Positions 1 through 7,603 of a stretch of DNA of 64,000 nt are shown here, one piece after another. Location: contig JAMZNZ010000001.1 of assembly GCA_024178355.1 (NCBI GenBank), forward strand, positions 310,001 to 374,000, in the 5' to 3' direction. Made by a program: the position numbers and the translations under genes. The DNA is from Maricaulaceae bacterium EIL42A08 (GTDB lineage Bacteria; Pseudomonadota; Alphaproteobacteria; Caulobacterales; Maricaulaceae). A model generated the notes under the pieces. That model was not told the origin of the DNA, made no database searches, and saw only the letters and a program-made list of their open reading frames with translations. Numbering within the stretch: the first letter of the stretch is position 1; each line of letters opens with the position of its first letter.

Positions 1-503
1 TGCTGGCTTTCCATATCTTCGATTGTGCCGCCGGTCAGCGCTTCGGCTTCTGGCACATTCGGCGTGATCAGGGTGGCGCGGGGCAGAAGCCTGTCGCGCA
101 CTGCCTCAACTGCCGCCTCATCAATCAGGCGGTCACCGGAGGTGGCCACCATCACCGGATCGACCACCAGCGGAATGATGGGGTCACCATGCTCATCAAG
201 AGCCTTGATGACGGTCTCGATCACGTCAGCGGTAGCGAGCATGCCGGTCTTGATGGCGTCCGCGCCGACATCGGTGAGCACGGCCTCGATCTGGCCGGCG
301 ATAATGTCGGTCGGCACCGGATGAACCGCGCTAACGCCTTTTGTGTTCTGCACCGTGATCGCGGTGATTGCCGTGGCCGCATAGCCGCCCAGCGCGGTGA
401 CTGCCTTGATATCGGCCTGAATGCCGGCCCCGCCGGAGCTGTCCGAGCCAGCGATGGACAGGACACGGCCCTGGGGCTGGAGGTCGTCGGTGGTTTCGGT
501 CAT
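1..503 (-). CDS. thiD: Hydroxymethylpyrimidine/phosphomethylpyrimidine kinase, 3' end cut by window
   Basis: ThiD phosphorylates HMP and HMP-P in the cytosol to make the pyrimidine half of thiamine. About 167 N-terminal residues are present and the C-terminal third lies outside the window. The N-terminus carries the ribokinase-fold substrate loop SIAGSDSSGGAGIQADIK, followed by GGYAATAITAITVQNT and VDPVMVATSGDRL, all typical of ThiD. The ATG at 501-503 overlaps the TGA of the upstream lysoplasmalogenase gene (ATGA), so the two are probably translationally coupled. Family assignment is firm. The missing end means the ATP-binding anion-hole motif cannot be checked. Confidence 0.93.
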   Translation of the reverse strand, partial: MTETTDDLQPQGRVLSIAGSDSSGGAGIQADIKAVTALGGYAATAITAITVQNTKGVSAVHPVPTDIIAGQIEAVLTDVGADAIKTGMLATADVIETVIKALDEHGDPIIPLVVDPVMVATSGDRLIDEAAVEAVRDRLLPRATLITPNVPEAEALTGGTIEDMESQ

Positions 504-1222
504 GGCGTCTGGCTTTCTGTGGCTGCGGCCTCTTCGCGCTTGTGGCGGACAACGCCTAGCGCCAGGCAGGTTTGCGCCACGAAATAGGTGATCCAGATCA
601 CCGCGCCAACCAGGTCTATGCGCCCCCAGCTGACAGTGAGCTCGCGAAACCAGCCCGCCGCAATCAGGCTGTCTGACAGCACAAAGAGTAACGCTCCAAC
701 GGCGAGAAGCCGCGGGCCGTGCACAAAGCCCGACAGGATCGCCATGGTCAGGATGATCACCAGATATGCGCTCACCGGCGCGCGCATCGCGCCCATACCG
801 GGACTGAGCCACCCGTACATGGCCATACCAAAAGCGCCGAGCGCCACGGCAAGAACCAGACCGTCACGTTTAAACCCGGACTTTAAAATCATCAGCGCAA
901 AGATGACGATGTAGACGATGTGAGCCCCGGCAAAGAAGCCGATCCCGGCCTCGCGAGCCGGCGGGCTGATCCCCAGCGCATAGTCGCCCGCCGCAGACAG
1001 AAGCAGCGCCAGCGTCAAAAGCGGGGCCTTTGAAAACCCGGCATAGCTGGCCAGCAGAACCACCGACAGCGCCTTGACCACAGCCATACCGGTCGTGCTG
1101 CCCAGGATGATAGCCAGCAGCAGATAGGCAAATCCTGTTATCCCGGCGACCCACAGATAAACGGGGGCTGCCCACTCCGGGACAAGCGGCTCGGTGTTGT
1201 CGTAGCGGCTGGGTTCAGTCAT
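500..1222 (-). CDS. YhhN-family lysoplasmalogenase-like membrane protein
   Basis: A 240-residue polytopic membrane protein with about eight hydrophobic segments and short loops, matching the YhhN/TMEM86 family. Characterised members hydrolyse the vinyl-ether bond of lysoplasmalogens, but most bacterial homologues are untested. The ATG at 1222 is chosen over an in-frame TTG at 1237; neither has a clear Shine-Dalgarno. The stop overlaps the start of thiD, suggesting a two-gene operon, though no metabolic link is obvious. The assignment rests on overall hydrophobic pattern and motif style (for example SAAGDYALG, FAGAHIVYI). Confidence 0.8.
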   Translation of the reverse strand: MTEPSRYDNTEPLVPEWAAPVYLWVAGITGFAYLLLAIILGSTTGMAVVKALSVVLLASYAGFSKAPLLTLALLLSAAGDYALGISPPAREAGIGFFAGAHIVYIVIFALMILKSGFKRDGLVLAVALGAFGMAMYGWLSPGMGAMRAPVSAYLVIILTMAILSGFVHGPRLLAVGALLFVLSDSLIAAGWFRELTVSWGRIDLVGAVIWITYFVAQTCLALGVVRHKREEAAATESQTP

Positions 1223-1330
1223 GGCAGTTGCACGCAAATGGCTATCGTTAATGCGGTTTAAAGGCTATGCGCCCCACACAACAACCCCTCATCCATTGCC
1301 GCAAGCATCGCCAGACATAGAACCTTGTCC

Positions 1331-2338
1331 ATGAAATACGTCATTGCTCCGCTTATTGCCCTCCTGCTCGCCGCGATTACGCCTGCGTCTGCCTTGGCTG
1401 AGGAGGAGGCGCTGCCAGAACCATTACAGGCGCTGCTTGCCGCTGCGGCTGCAGATCCGGACCCGGCGCGCTTTACCGCGGCGGTGGAGCTGATGGCCCT
1501 CACACAAAGCGCCGAGGCCATCGCGGCGGGCGCAGCCCTGGTCTCCGACGCTCACGCCAGCACGGCTCGCGACACGCTGGGCATGGAGCCTGTGATGATG
1601 GCCGAGGCATCCTCGACAGAGCCTGCGCCTGAAGCAGAACCGCAGCCGATCTGGAAAGCGCTACCTGCGCAGGCAATCTCGACACTGGCCAATGGCGAGT
1701 CTGACTTGTGGACAGGTCAGGTTCGCGCCGGTTTTCGTCAGGACAGCGGCAACTCGGACCGTGTTGACTACACGCTCGCGCTCAGCGTTGAGCGAGACCT
1801 CGCCGTCTGGGGCTTCGAAGCTGGCGTGAACTACGCCTACGCAGAATCTGATGGCGCGGTGGGTGCCGATGCCCTCATCGCCAACGCCCAGCTGGACCGC
1901 GAAACCGGCGATCGCTGGTCGGTCTTCATCGGTGGCCAGTATGAGCAGGATAACCTGTCAGGCTTTGACTATACCGGCGTGCTGGATCTGGGTCTGGCCT
2001 ATCGGATCCTGACCGGGGAGGTTCGCACTCTCACGGTTCAGGCTGGTCCCGCCGCGCGCTTCATCCACCCGATCAATGGCGATCTGCGCGTCGAACCGGC
2101 GAGCGAATTCAGCGCCGACTTTGACTGGCAAATAAGCGACACGCTCTCCTTTGCCGCCGACAGCGAGTTGCTGGTCACCGACCAGTCGCGCTTTGAACAA
2201 ATCCTCGCCCTGCAGACCAGCCTGGGAGAGCTTTGGGCGCTCCAGCTGGCCTATCGCTATCGCAACGAGTTTGACCCCGAACCAGGCTTTGAAGAGGTTG
2301 ATACCCGCACGGATATTTCCATCGTGCGCGAGTTCTGA
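1331..2338 (+). CDS. DUF481 family outer-membrane protein
   Basis: A 335-residue exported protein. Residues 1-22 form a signal peptide ending at SALA. Residues 25-105 are Ala/Glu-rich and low in complexity. The C-terminal 220 residues contain alternating amphipathic strands (GQVRAGFRQDSGNSDRVDYT, WGFEAGVNYAYAES, LQLAYRYRNEF) and end in Phe, as outer-membrane beta-barrels do. This matches DUF481 (YdiY-like) proteins, which are predicted barrels of unknown job. The ATG at 1331 is preferred to a TTG two codons upstream. It is a single gene, divergent from the yhhN-thiD pair. Confidence 0.78.
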   Translation: MKYVIAPLIALLLAAITPASALAEEEALPEPLQALLAAAAADPDPARFTAAVELMALTQSAEAIAAGAALVSDAHASTARDTLGMEPVMMAEASSTEPAPEAEPQPIWKALPAQAISTLANGESDLWTGQVRAGFRQDSGNSDRVDYTLALSVERDLAVWGFEAGVNYAYAESDGAVGADALIANAQLDRETGDRWSVFIGGQYEQDNLSGFDYTGVLDLGLAYRILTGEVRTLTVQAGPAARFIHPINGDLRVEPASEFSADFDWQISDTLSFAADSELLVTDQSRFEQILALQTSLGELWALQLAYRYRNEFDPEPGFEEVDTRTDISIVREF

Positions 2339-2354
2339 GGCCAGCGGGGTTTGA

Positions 2355-2744
2355 TCAGGCTTTAAGCTGCAAAAGCTGGATCAGGTTCCCGCAGGTATCG
2401 TCGATCACCGCCATCATCACATCACCGGCTTTCGTCGGTGGATGGGTGAAGGTGACGCCTGCGGCGGTCAGACGCTCTGCCTCTGCCTCCAGATCGTCAA
2501 CGCTGAACGCGGTCCACGGGATGCCATCGGCCTTCAGCTGCGCCTGAAAGGCGCGCGATGGTTCGTGCTGGTTGGGTTCCAGCGCCAGCTCAACCCCATC
2601 GGGTTCATCGGGTGAAACAAGGGTCAGCCATTTGAACTCACCCATCGCAATATTGTGCTTCACCTTGAAGCCAAGCTTGGTGGTGTAGAAGTCGAGCGCC
2701 TTGTCCTGATCGTCCACGATCACGCTCTTGATATACATTTTCAT
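2355..2744 (-). CDS. VOC-superfamily protein (glyoxalase/bleomycin-resistance fold)
   Basis: A 129-residue protein with the paired beta-alpha-beta-beta-beta modules of the vicinal-oxygen-chelate fold. It opens with the usual strand and helix (IKSVIVDDQDKALDFYTTKLGF). The C-terminal metal-ligand position, normally Glu, appears to be Gln in GNLIQLLQL, so metal-dependent catalysis is uncertain. A GGGGAG ribosome-binding site precedes the ATG at 2744. Substrate cannot be predicted. It lies between the 3' ends of the DUF481 gene and the trypsin-like gene. Confidence 0.83.
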   Translation of the reverse strand: MKMYIKSVIVDDQDKALDFYTTKLGFKVKHNIAMGEFKWLTLVSPDEPDGVELALEPNQHEPSRAFQAQLKADGIPWTAFSVDDLEAEAERLTAAGVTFTHPPTKAGDVMMAVIDDTCGNLIQLLQLKA

Positions 2745-2786
2745 GCGGTCAGCTCCCCAGCCGTATAAACCGCCCTGGCGGCTCTC

Positions 2787-4091
2787 CTACTTCTTGATTG
2801 GCGCAAGCGGGTCAGGCTTGCCTGGCCCTTGCGGACGACCAATCTGACCGGTGGAAAAGCCTTCGATCTGGCTCACCCAAGGGCTCGATAGCGCCGCGAT
2901 ATAGATCATGGGACCGTTGGGATTGGAGCGGAAATTGGAGTCGGTGGCCACGACCGCCCACTGATCGCCGCGCCGCACCATGAAGGGCGAGCCGCTGTCC
3001 CCGCGCGTGGTATCGCAATTGTGGGCCATGGTGTTGTCGCGATTGAAATCGACAATCCGACAATCCTCGTTGCCGGACAGATTGGTTCCGGTGTCCCAGG
3101 AATAACCCGCCTGCCATATCCGCTCGCGCCGCGCGGCACGACCACCGGCCTCAGCCAGATCCACCGCGCCCAGATAGCCCAGCTCGTCACCCAACGGGCG
3201 GTCAATTCGCAACAACGCCCAGTCGGTTCCATCAATGTCGTCTGTGCTGCTGAAGCGCTGCTCGTTCCAGTTTGGATCAACCAGATAGTCCACGACCCTG
3301 GCCCGACGCGGCCCACCGGGCAGATTCTCACCCGTCAGGAATTCGCCAGCAGCCTCGATCCGGTTGCCTTCAGAAATACAATGCGCCGCTGTTGCCAGAA
3401 CGTTGGGGGCCACCAGCGAGGCGGTGCAGGTTCCACCAGAATCGAAGGTGACGTACCCAATCACGCTCCACGGGAAGGTGCCGGTGTCCATCATCACCCG
3501 GTCATCGCGGCCGAAGAAGTGGTCGTTAATGGTCAGCGGGCGGTCGCGCGTGGAACAGTCAGTCCGGTCGCTACGCGCCTCGCACTGGCCATTGCCCCGG
3601 CCCGGCTCTTCACAGATTCCATTAAACGCGGTGTCGCAGGTGTCGCGCTGGAAGCGCAGATGGATGACGTCGCCGCAATCGGTCAGGTCGGTGCCTTGGG
3701 TACACGCTCCGGTGCCAAAGCCCGGCTCATCACACTCGCCATCACGGGCCCAGCGGCAGCTGTCGTCCTCGATGCCGTTGATGATGCGATAGCAATCGGA
3801 CCGGTCGGTGCCAGATGGGCAGGCCCCGGTGCCGATACCCGGCTCGTCGCACTCGCGGTCATTGGCCCACTGGCAGCTGTCATTACCACCACCGCCGCCA
3901 CCGGGACGACGCGGGGGCTTGGAGACCTGGGAGAGGAGGCGCGAATAGTCACGCGCGGTCGGGCCATCCCCGAAGCCATCAGGAATTTGAACCGAGGGTG
4001 CGGGCTCTACCGCGTTTGCCGCCCCCGATTGCGCCGCCTCATCCGCGCCTGAAAAGGACAGGAACACCGCCGCAACCCAAACACTCAACAT
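2787..4091 (-). CDS. Secreted trypsin-like serine protease with three four-Cys repeats
   Basis: A 434-residue S1-family protease. Residues 1-20 form a signal peptide. A Gly/Pro linker (about 55-70) leads to three copies of a four-cysteine repeat with spacing C-x7-C-x9-C-x8-C at 73-100, 112-139 and 152-179 (core CDEPGxGTGxC...GTDxxDC). The protease domain follows, with His237 (LATAAHC), Asp290 (TDWALLRID) and Ser366 (RGDSGSP) all present, so it should be active outside the cytoplasm. The ATG at 4091 is chosen over a TTG at 4112 because it starts the signal peptide. It is paralogous to the protease at 5123-6232, with matching blocks such as WQAGYS.DTG.NLSG..DCR. Target unknown. Confidence 0.88.
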   Translation of the reverse strand: MLSVWVAAVFLSFSGADEAAQSGAANAVEPAPSVQIPDGFGDGPTARDYSRLLSQVSKPPRRPGGGGGGNDSCQWANDRECDEPGIGTGACPSGTDRSDCYRIINGIEDDSCRWARDGECDEPGFGTGACTQGTDLTDCGDVIHLRFQRDTCDTAFNGICEEPGRGNGQCEARSDRTDCSTRDRPLTINDHFFGRDDRVMMDTGTFPWSVIGYVTFDSGGTCTASLVAPNVLATAAHCISEGNRIEAAGEFLTGENLPGGPRRARVVDYLVDPNWNEQRFSSTDDIDGTDWALLRIDRPLGDELGYLGAVDLAEAGGRAARRERIWQAGYSWDTGTNLSGNEDCRIVDFNRDNTMAHNCDTTRGDSGSPFMVRRGDQWAVVATDSNFRSNPNGPMIYIAALSSPWVSQIEGFSTGQIGRPQGPGKPDPLAPIKK

Positions 4092-4321
4092 GACCAAAAC
4101 CCTCAAAAACAAATCGAATATAGTCAGGCTAACCTGTTGGGGTCAGTTTTCCAAACACTTCGATTATCCAGTCTACGCTGTGGCACCGTGACGCAATTGT
4201 CACAACTTCATATCTTCATTCATACTCACTATATCGCTTTAACGATCTCCCCTCAGGATTGATCAACCATAGCGATAGCCGCTTTCCCACACTGTCTCTG
4301 TAGGTCCGGGAAGCGTGCTCA

Positions 4322-4371
4322 GGCAGGGTCGATGCGCAACCCCAACTGCCCATCGCCTGCCCCCTTTTTTT
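4322..4371 (+). terminator. Rho-independent terminator-like hairpin 1
   Basis: The arms GGCAGG-GT-CGATG (4322-4334) and CATCG-CCTGCC (4351-4361) pair over 11 bases. CCC and a run of seven T follow (4365-4371). This is a textbook intrinsic terminator on the plus strand. No plus-strand protein gene lies immediately upstream, so it may end a small RNA. Confidence 0.6.
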
Positions 4372-4373
4372 AT

Positions 4374-4409
4374 AGAACCGCCGACGCATTTTCGTTGGCG
4401 GTTCTTTTT
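4374..4409 (+). terminator. Rho-independent terminator-like hairpin 2
   Basis: AGAACCGCC (4374-4382) pairs with GGCGGTTCT (4397-4405). Further pairing inward (GACG with CGTT, one G-U) gives about 13 pairs around a small loop, followed by five T. It sits directly behind hairpin 1 in tandem. Confidence 0.6.
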
Positions 4410-4576
4410 GAAGCGTCAAAGCGCGGCCCCCCAGCCAAACACTTGTGGTCATTATTGTTCATCTGCCTGAACGGGAGCTGAACACCGACGCCACACCGTA
4501 TTCAGGCGTGCCTTCACATACTCATGGCTCAAGGTCGCCGAACCGTTCGGCGGCTGACAGAAAAGAGGCGAGAGCC

Positions 4577-5068
4577 ATGACCCATTTTGCCAAATTGGCT
4601 GCAGCCGCAGGCCTTGCAGCCTTGAGCCTGACCGCCCTTCCCGCCGCCGCTGAGGCCCAACGCTATGGCGGCCATCACGGGGGGCGCTGGAACGGACCTG
4701 AAGGCCACTTCCTTGTTTACGCCCACGCATGCCCGGACCTGCGTGAAGATCGCCGGGACCGCCGCGTCAATCGCGGGCGCGCGGATCGACGCGAGGACCG
4801 ACGCGATGCCCGTGTTCTGAACTGCCCAAGCCGGGCCTGGGAATATGTGCCCACCCGCCGCGAATTGCGTCAGGGCCGCACCGGCGAGCGTCTACGCCCG
4901 AATGTGGCTTATCTCGATCGCCGTAGCGGCATCTATTATGCCGAGACCCGCTGGGGCGACGTGCCGGTCTATGTTGTCGGTGGACGGGGCTATCGCCCAC
5001 ACCACCGCGGTTATCGCGACCGCCACCATCGCCGGGGCCACCGCGATCACTACGGCTATCGCCACTAG
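4577..5068 (+). CDS. Arg/His-rich exported protein of unknown function
   Basis: A 163-residue protein. It has a clear signal peptide (MTHFAKLAAAAGLAALSLTA then PAAAEAQ). The mature part is extremely rich in Arg and His, with an Arg/Asp repeat-like zone (RRDRRVNRGRADRREDRRD) and a C-terminal His/Arg/Tyr tail. The composition recalls RcnB-type periplasmic metal-associated proteins, but no diagnostic motif supports a name. Charged tails of this kind could bind metals or anionic envelope polymers; that is inference only. The ATG at 4577 has a GAGG-type site upstream and starts the signal peptide. A longer reading from 4445 is unlikely. Confidence 0.7.
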   Translation: MTHFAKLAAAAGLAALSLTALPAAAEAQRYGGHHGGRWNGPEGHFLVYAHACPDLREDRRDRRVNRGRADRREDRRDARVLNCPSRAWEYVPTRRELRQGRTGERLRPNVAYLDRRSGIYYAETRWGDVPVYVVGGRGYRPHHRGYRDRHHRRGHRDHYGYRH

Positions 5069-5092
5069 GTGAGGTTAGAGCCTCTAAAGAAA

Positions 5093-5122
5093 GCGCGGGT
5101 CGCCCTTCGGCCCGCGCCTTGT
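5093..5122. terminator. Terminator hairpin between convergent genes
   Basis: GCGCGGG (5093-5099) pairs with CCCGCGC (5111-5117). It is flanked by a T-rich run on the plus side and by TTTCTTT when read on the minus strand. It lies between the 3' ends of the exported-protein gene and the second protease and could serve both. Confidence 0.5.
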
Positions 5123-6232
5123 TTATTGGCCGTCCGCAAACACAGCATCCGGATCGGGCACGACAGAGCTTGAGACGGCATAGGCCCGGTCCACGATCTG
5201 GATCTGTCCGAAGCCTTCTTCCTCGGCGTCCCGGCTCATGTGAGAGACCACAGCGATAATCGCCCAGTCCTCACCCCGGCGGACCAATAGCGGCGAGCCG
5301 CTATCGCCCACCACGGTATCGCAGTTGTGACCGATCAGGCCGGACGCGCGAAACTCCAGCAAGCGGCAGTCATCACTGCCCGACAGGTTCTCGCCGGTAT
5401 CACCGGAATAACCCGCCTGCCACACCCGCTCCAGACGCGGGTCCTCGCCAAAGAAGGTGCGCGCGGCAAAGCCCGCCAGCACCAGAATGCCTACCGCCGC
5501 GAGCAGCCGCAGCACCCGGCGCTGGGTGCCCTGCAGCGCGAAAGACGCGATGAAGGTGATGATCGCCATGGCGATGAAGCTGATCAGGTCGCGGCGTAGC
5601 GGGCGATTATCGCTGACCGTTTCAACACCCAGATACCCCAGCTCAGCGCCCAGCGGCCGATCCAGTTTCAAAAGCGCCCAGTCGGAGTTCTCCCGGAAAA
5701 AGCGCTGCATGTCCGGGTCTTCGCGCACGGTGTCGAGGATATGGCCCTCAACAATCCGGGCACGCACCGGGCCGCCGCTCTGGTTTCGCGCGGTGACGAA
5801 TTCGCCTTCGGTGACCACCGCGCCAAAATGCACGATGCAATGGGCCGCGGTCAGGACAACATCTTCGCCAATCAGGCTGCCAGAACAGGTCGCGCCGGTA
5901 TCAAAGCGCAGCTGGCCAATAGCCCGCCAGGGCCAGGCACCAGTGTCAAACAGCTGGCGATCGTCATAGCCAAAGAAGGTGGCCAGCGGCGTCGCGCCCA
6001 TCTCCCGGCCTTCACAATCGGCATAATCCCCGCCCAGCGGGCACAGGCCCGTGCCACCTCGCCGCGGATCATCACAGCGATTGTTAAAGGCCAGATCACA
6101 GGCGTTGGGGGCCAGCTGTTGCGGCGCGGCGTCCGGCTTTTGAGCGTGGGCCAGGCCTGCAAGCGCAAGTGCCGCCACCAGACTGGATAAAGCGATCCAG
6201 ATCGCGCGCGCTAAGCCGAAGCCTGGGGTCAT
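5123..6232 (-). CDS. Trypsin-like serine protease split by a transmembrane hairpin
   Basis: A 369-residue paralogue of the protease at 2787-4091. It has a signal peptide or anchor at 11-30 and one four-Cys repeat at 45-73 (C-x7-C-x10-C-x8-C). The triad is intact: His131 (LTAAHC), Asp184 (SDWALLKLD) and Ser311 (VGDSGSP). Unlike its paralogue, it carries about 45 extra residues at roughly 213-262, between the Asp and Ser halves. The insert contains two hydrophobic stretches (LISFIAMAIITFIASFAL and LLAAVGILVLAGFA) joined by a short basic turn, QGTQRR. The insert would tether the folded domain to the inner membrane while keeping both halves in the periplasm. The ATG at 6232 is unambiguous. Confidence 0.87.
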   Translation of the reverse strand: MTPGFGLARAIWIALSSLVAALALAGLAHAQKPDAAPQQLAPNACDLAFNNRCDDPRRGGTGLCPLGGDYADCEGREMGATPLATFFGYDDRQLFDTGAWPWRAIGQLRFDTGATCSGSLIGEDVVLTAAHCIVHFGAVVTEGEFVTARNQSGGPVRARIVEGHILDTVREDPDMQRFFRENSDWALLKLDRPLGAELGYLGVETVSDNRPLRRDLISFIAMAIITFIASFALQGTQRRVLRLLAAVGILVLAGFAARTFFGEDPRLERVWQAGYSGDTGENLSGSDDCRLLEFRASGLIGHNCDTVVGDSGSPLLVRRGEDWAIIAVVSHMSRDAEEEGFGQIQIVDRAYAVSSSVVPDPDAVFADGQ

Positions 6233-6266
6233 GGCCTGCCTTCCTCGATGCGGAATGAACCAGCCC

Positions 6267-7082
6267 CTAAAGCCGGATCACACCGGTGAGATAGGCCTTT
6301 GATCGTCCGATCAAACCCACGCGGCCATTGCCGGGCGCCTCCACGCCAAGCGCGCCAGGACGCGGACCGATCTGGCGCGCGGTCATCGAGGCCTTGCCAA
6401 AGCGCTGGGCCCAGTAGGGCGCAAGCGTACAGTGGGCCGAGCCTGTCACCGGGTCCTCGTTGATCCCGGCATCGGGACAGAAGAAGCGCGACACGAAATC
6501 ACTGTCTTTACCCGGTGCGGTGGCGAGCACATTGATACCGGTACGCTTCAAGGCTCCAAAGTCGGGATCGAGCCCCGCCACCGTGGCTTCATCGGCGTAG
6601 ACGAACATCTGGTAGCGCGAGCCATGGATGCGCTCCACCTCATAGGCTTCAAGCGGCTCAGCCCCTAGCGCCGCGGCGGCATCGGCGTCTGCGGTTGCCG
6701 GCTCAAACGGTACTTCAGGAAAATCCATGACCAGTTGGCCATCAGGCCGCTGGCTGACATTCAGGCGTCCCGACGCTGTATCAAAGCGCGCGACGTCACC
6801 CGTCACACGACCGGCATCAAACAGGGTAGAGGCCGCCGCCAGAGTGGCGTGGCCGCACAGATCCACCTCACAGCCGGGGGTAAACCAGCGCAGCGACCAC
6901 AGGTCTGGCTCATCCTTTGCGATCAGATACGCGGTCTCTGACAGGTTATTGGACTGGGCCAGCCCCTGCAGGTCCGCATCCGACAAAGCTGCGTCCAAGA
7001 GGCAGACGCCCGCCGGATTGCCGCTATGGGGCGTGTCGCCATCTGGAAAGGCGTGGCGCTCTTCGTAAGCAATCTCGACCAT
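6267..7082 (-). CDS. PhzF-family isomerase/epimerase-like protein
   Basis: A 271-residue, two-domain protein of the PhzF/diaminopimelate-epimerase fold. It shows the catalytic-Glu motif NNLSETAYL (Glu49), the second-strand motif DLCGHATLAAA, and the C-terminal NEDPVTGSAHCTLAPYW signature. PhzF itself isomerises a phenazine precursor, but most stand-alone homologues such as this have unknown substrates and no phenazine genes are nearby. The stop of the thioredoxin-like gene lies only 6 bases upstream, so they form an operon. Confidence 0.9.
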   Translation of the reverse strand: MVEIAYEERHAFPDGDTPHSGNPAGVCLLDAALSDADLQGLAQSNNLSETAYLIAKDEPDLWSLRWFTPGCEVDLCGHATLAAASTLFDAGRVTGDVARFDTASGRLNVSQRPDGQLVMDFPEVPFEPATADADAAAALGAEPLEAYEVERIHGSRYQMFVYADEATVAGLDPDFGALKRTGINVLATAPGKDSDFVSRFFCPDAGINEDPVTGSAHCTLAPYWAQRFGKASMTARQIGPRPGALGVEAPGNGRVGLIGRSKAYLTGVIRL

Positions 7083-7088
7083 GGCGGC

Positions 7089-7571
7089 TTACTCCTCTTG
7101 CGTTATGGTAACCCGGTCTGACGGGTTGGCGGCCACGTCAGTCAACGCATCAAAATAGTCGATCACATGCTGTGGCTTTTGCTGGCGGGCGGTGCGCCAG
7201 TGATCGGCGCTGGCGCGGTTTGCCACAGCCCCGTCCGCCGTCATAACCAGCACGGTTGGCGCGCCGGGCAGGCCATCAGCAAAGCCTAGCCTTGTCACAA
7301 CATCCTGATTGACATCATAGCGGCCAATGCTGGCCGTCACGATTTCAAACTGCTCCGTCAAAAAGGCGTGCACCGCCGGGATTGTCATCATGCCCGCCAA
7401 GACGCGGCAATCGGGACACCACGCCCCGCCCAGCTTGATCAGCACCCGCTTGCCACTGGTCCTGGCTCTGGCAAAGGCGTCGGTCAGCGCGCGCTGAACG
7501 TCCAGCTCCAGATCATAAGGCTCGGCGATTTCATCAAAGGGCGTGTCGTCGGGGATGATGGGTGCGGTCAT
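7089..7571 (-). CDS. Thioredoxin-like protein with CPDC site
   Basis: A 160-residue thioredoxin-fold protein with no signal peptide, so probably cytosolic. The redox site reads GGAWCPDCRVL. Beyond the cis-Pro loop (PGAPTVLVMTADG) it carries a SADHWRTA motif. The same HWRTA element occurs in the exported thioredoxin-like protein at 61437-62285. The ATG at 7571 is preferred to a GTG nine codons upstream. It is co-transcribed with the PhzF gene. It is probably a disulfide reductase or bacillithiol-independent redox factor; the partner is unknown. Confidence 0.82.
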   Translation of the reverse strand: MTAPIIPDDTPFDEIAEPYDLELDVQRALTDAFARARTSGKRVLIKLGGAWCPDCRVLAGMMTIPAVHAFLTEQFEIVTASIGRYDVNQDVVTRLGFADGLPGAPTVLVMTADGAVANRASADHWRTARQQKPQHVIDYFDALTDVAANPSDRVTITQEE

Positions 7572-7603
7572 GGCACAGGCTCCGAAGCGAAGAGCCACAA
7601 GAC

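Larger units (their letters stand above)
4092..4576. other. 485-base intergenic region with tandem terminator hairpins
   Basis: No credible protein gene lies here. The left part is the upstream region of the trypsin-like gene. It includes a short inverted repeat GTGAC-GCAATT-GTCAC (4187-4202). The right part holds two plus-strand terminator-like hairpins (listed separately), although no plus-strand protein gene precedes them. That suggests a small untranslated RNA between about 4200 and 4370. The 92 bases before the exported-protein gene at 4577 show a GAGGCGAG ribosome-binding site and nothing else clear. Confidence 0.5.

Noticed and set aside
3021-4052. Long plus-strand open frame antisense to the first trypsin-like gene
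   Set aside because: The minus strand has a complete protease with signal peptide and catalytic triad. The antisense frame has no family features and follows from GC-rich codon bias.
4187-4202. CRP/FNR-type site in GTGAC-GCAATT-GTCAC
   Set aside because: The spacing between the GTGA and TCAC half-sites is eight bases rather than the six of the CRP consensus, and no link to a regulator is visible.
4290-4372. SRP (4.5S) RNA
   Set aside because: TAGGTCCGGGAAGCG resembles the SRP apical loop, but the conserved GGAAGGAGCAGCC-type segment and matching 5' half are missing.
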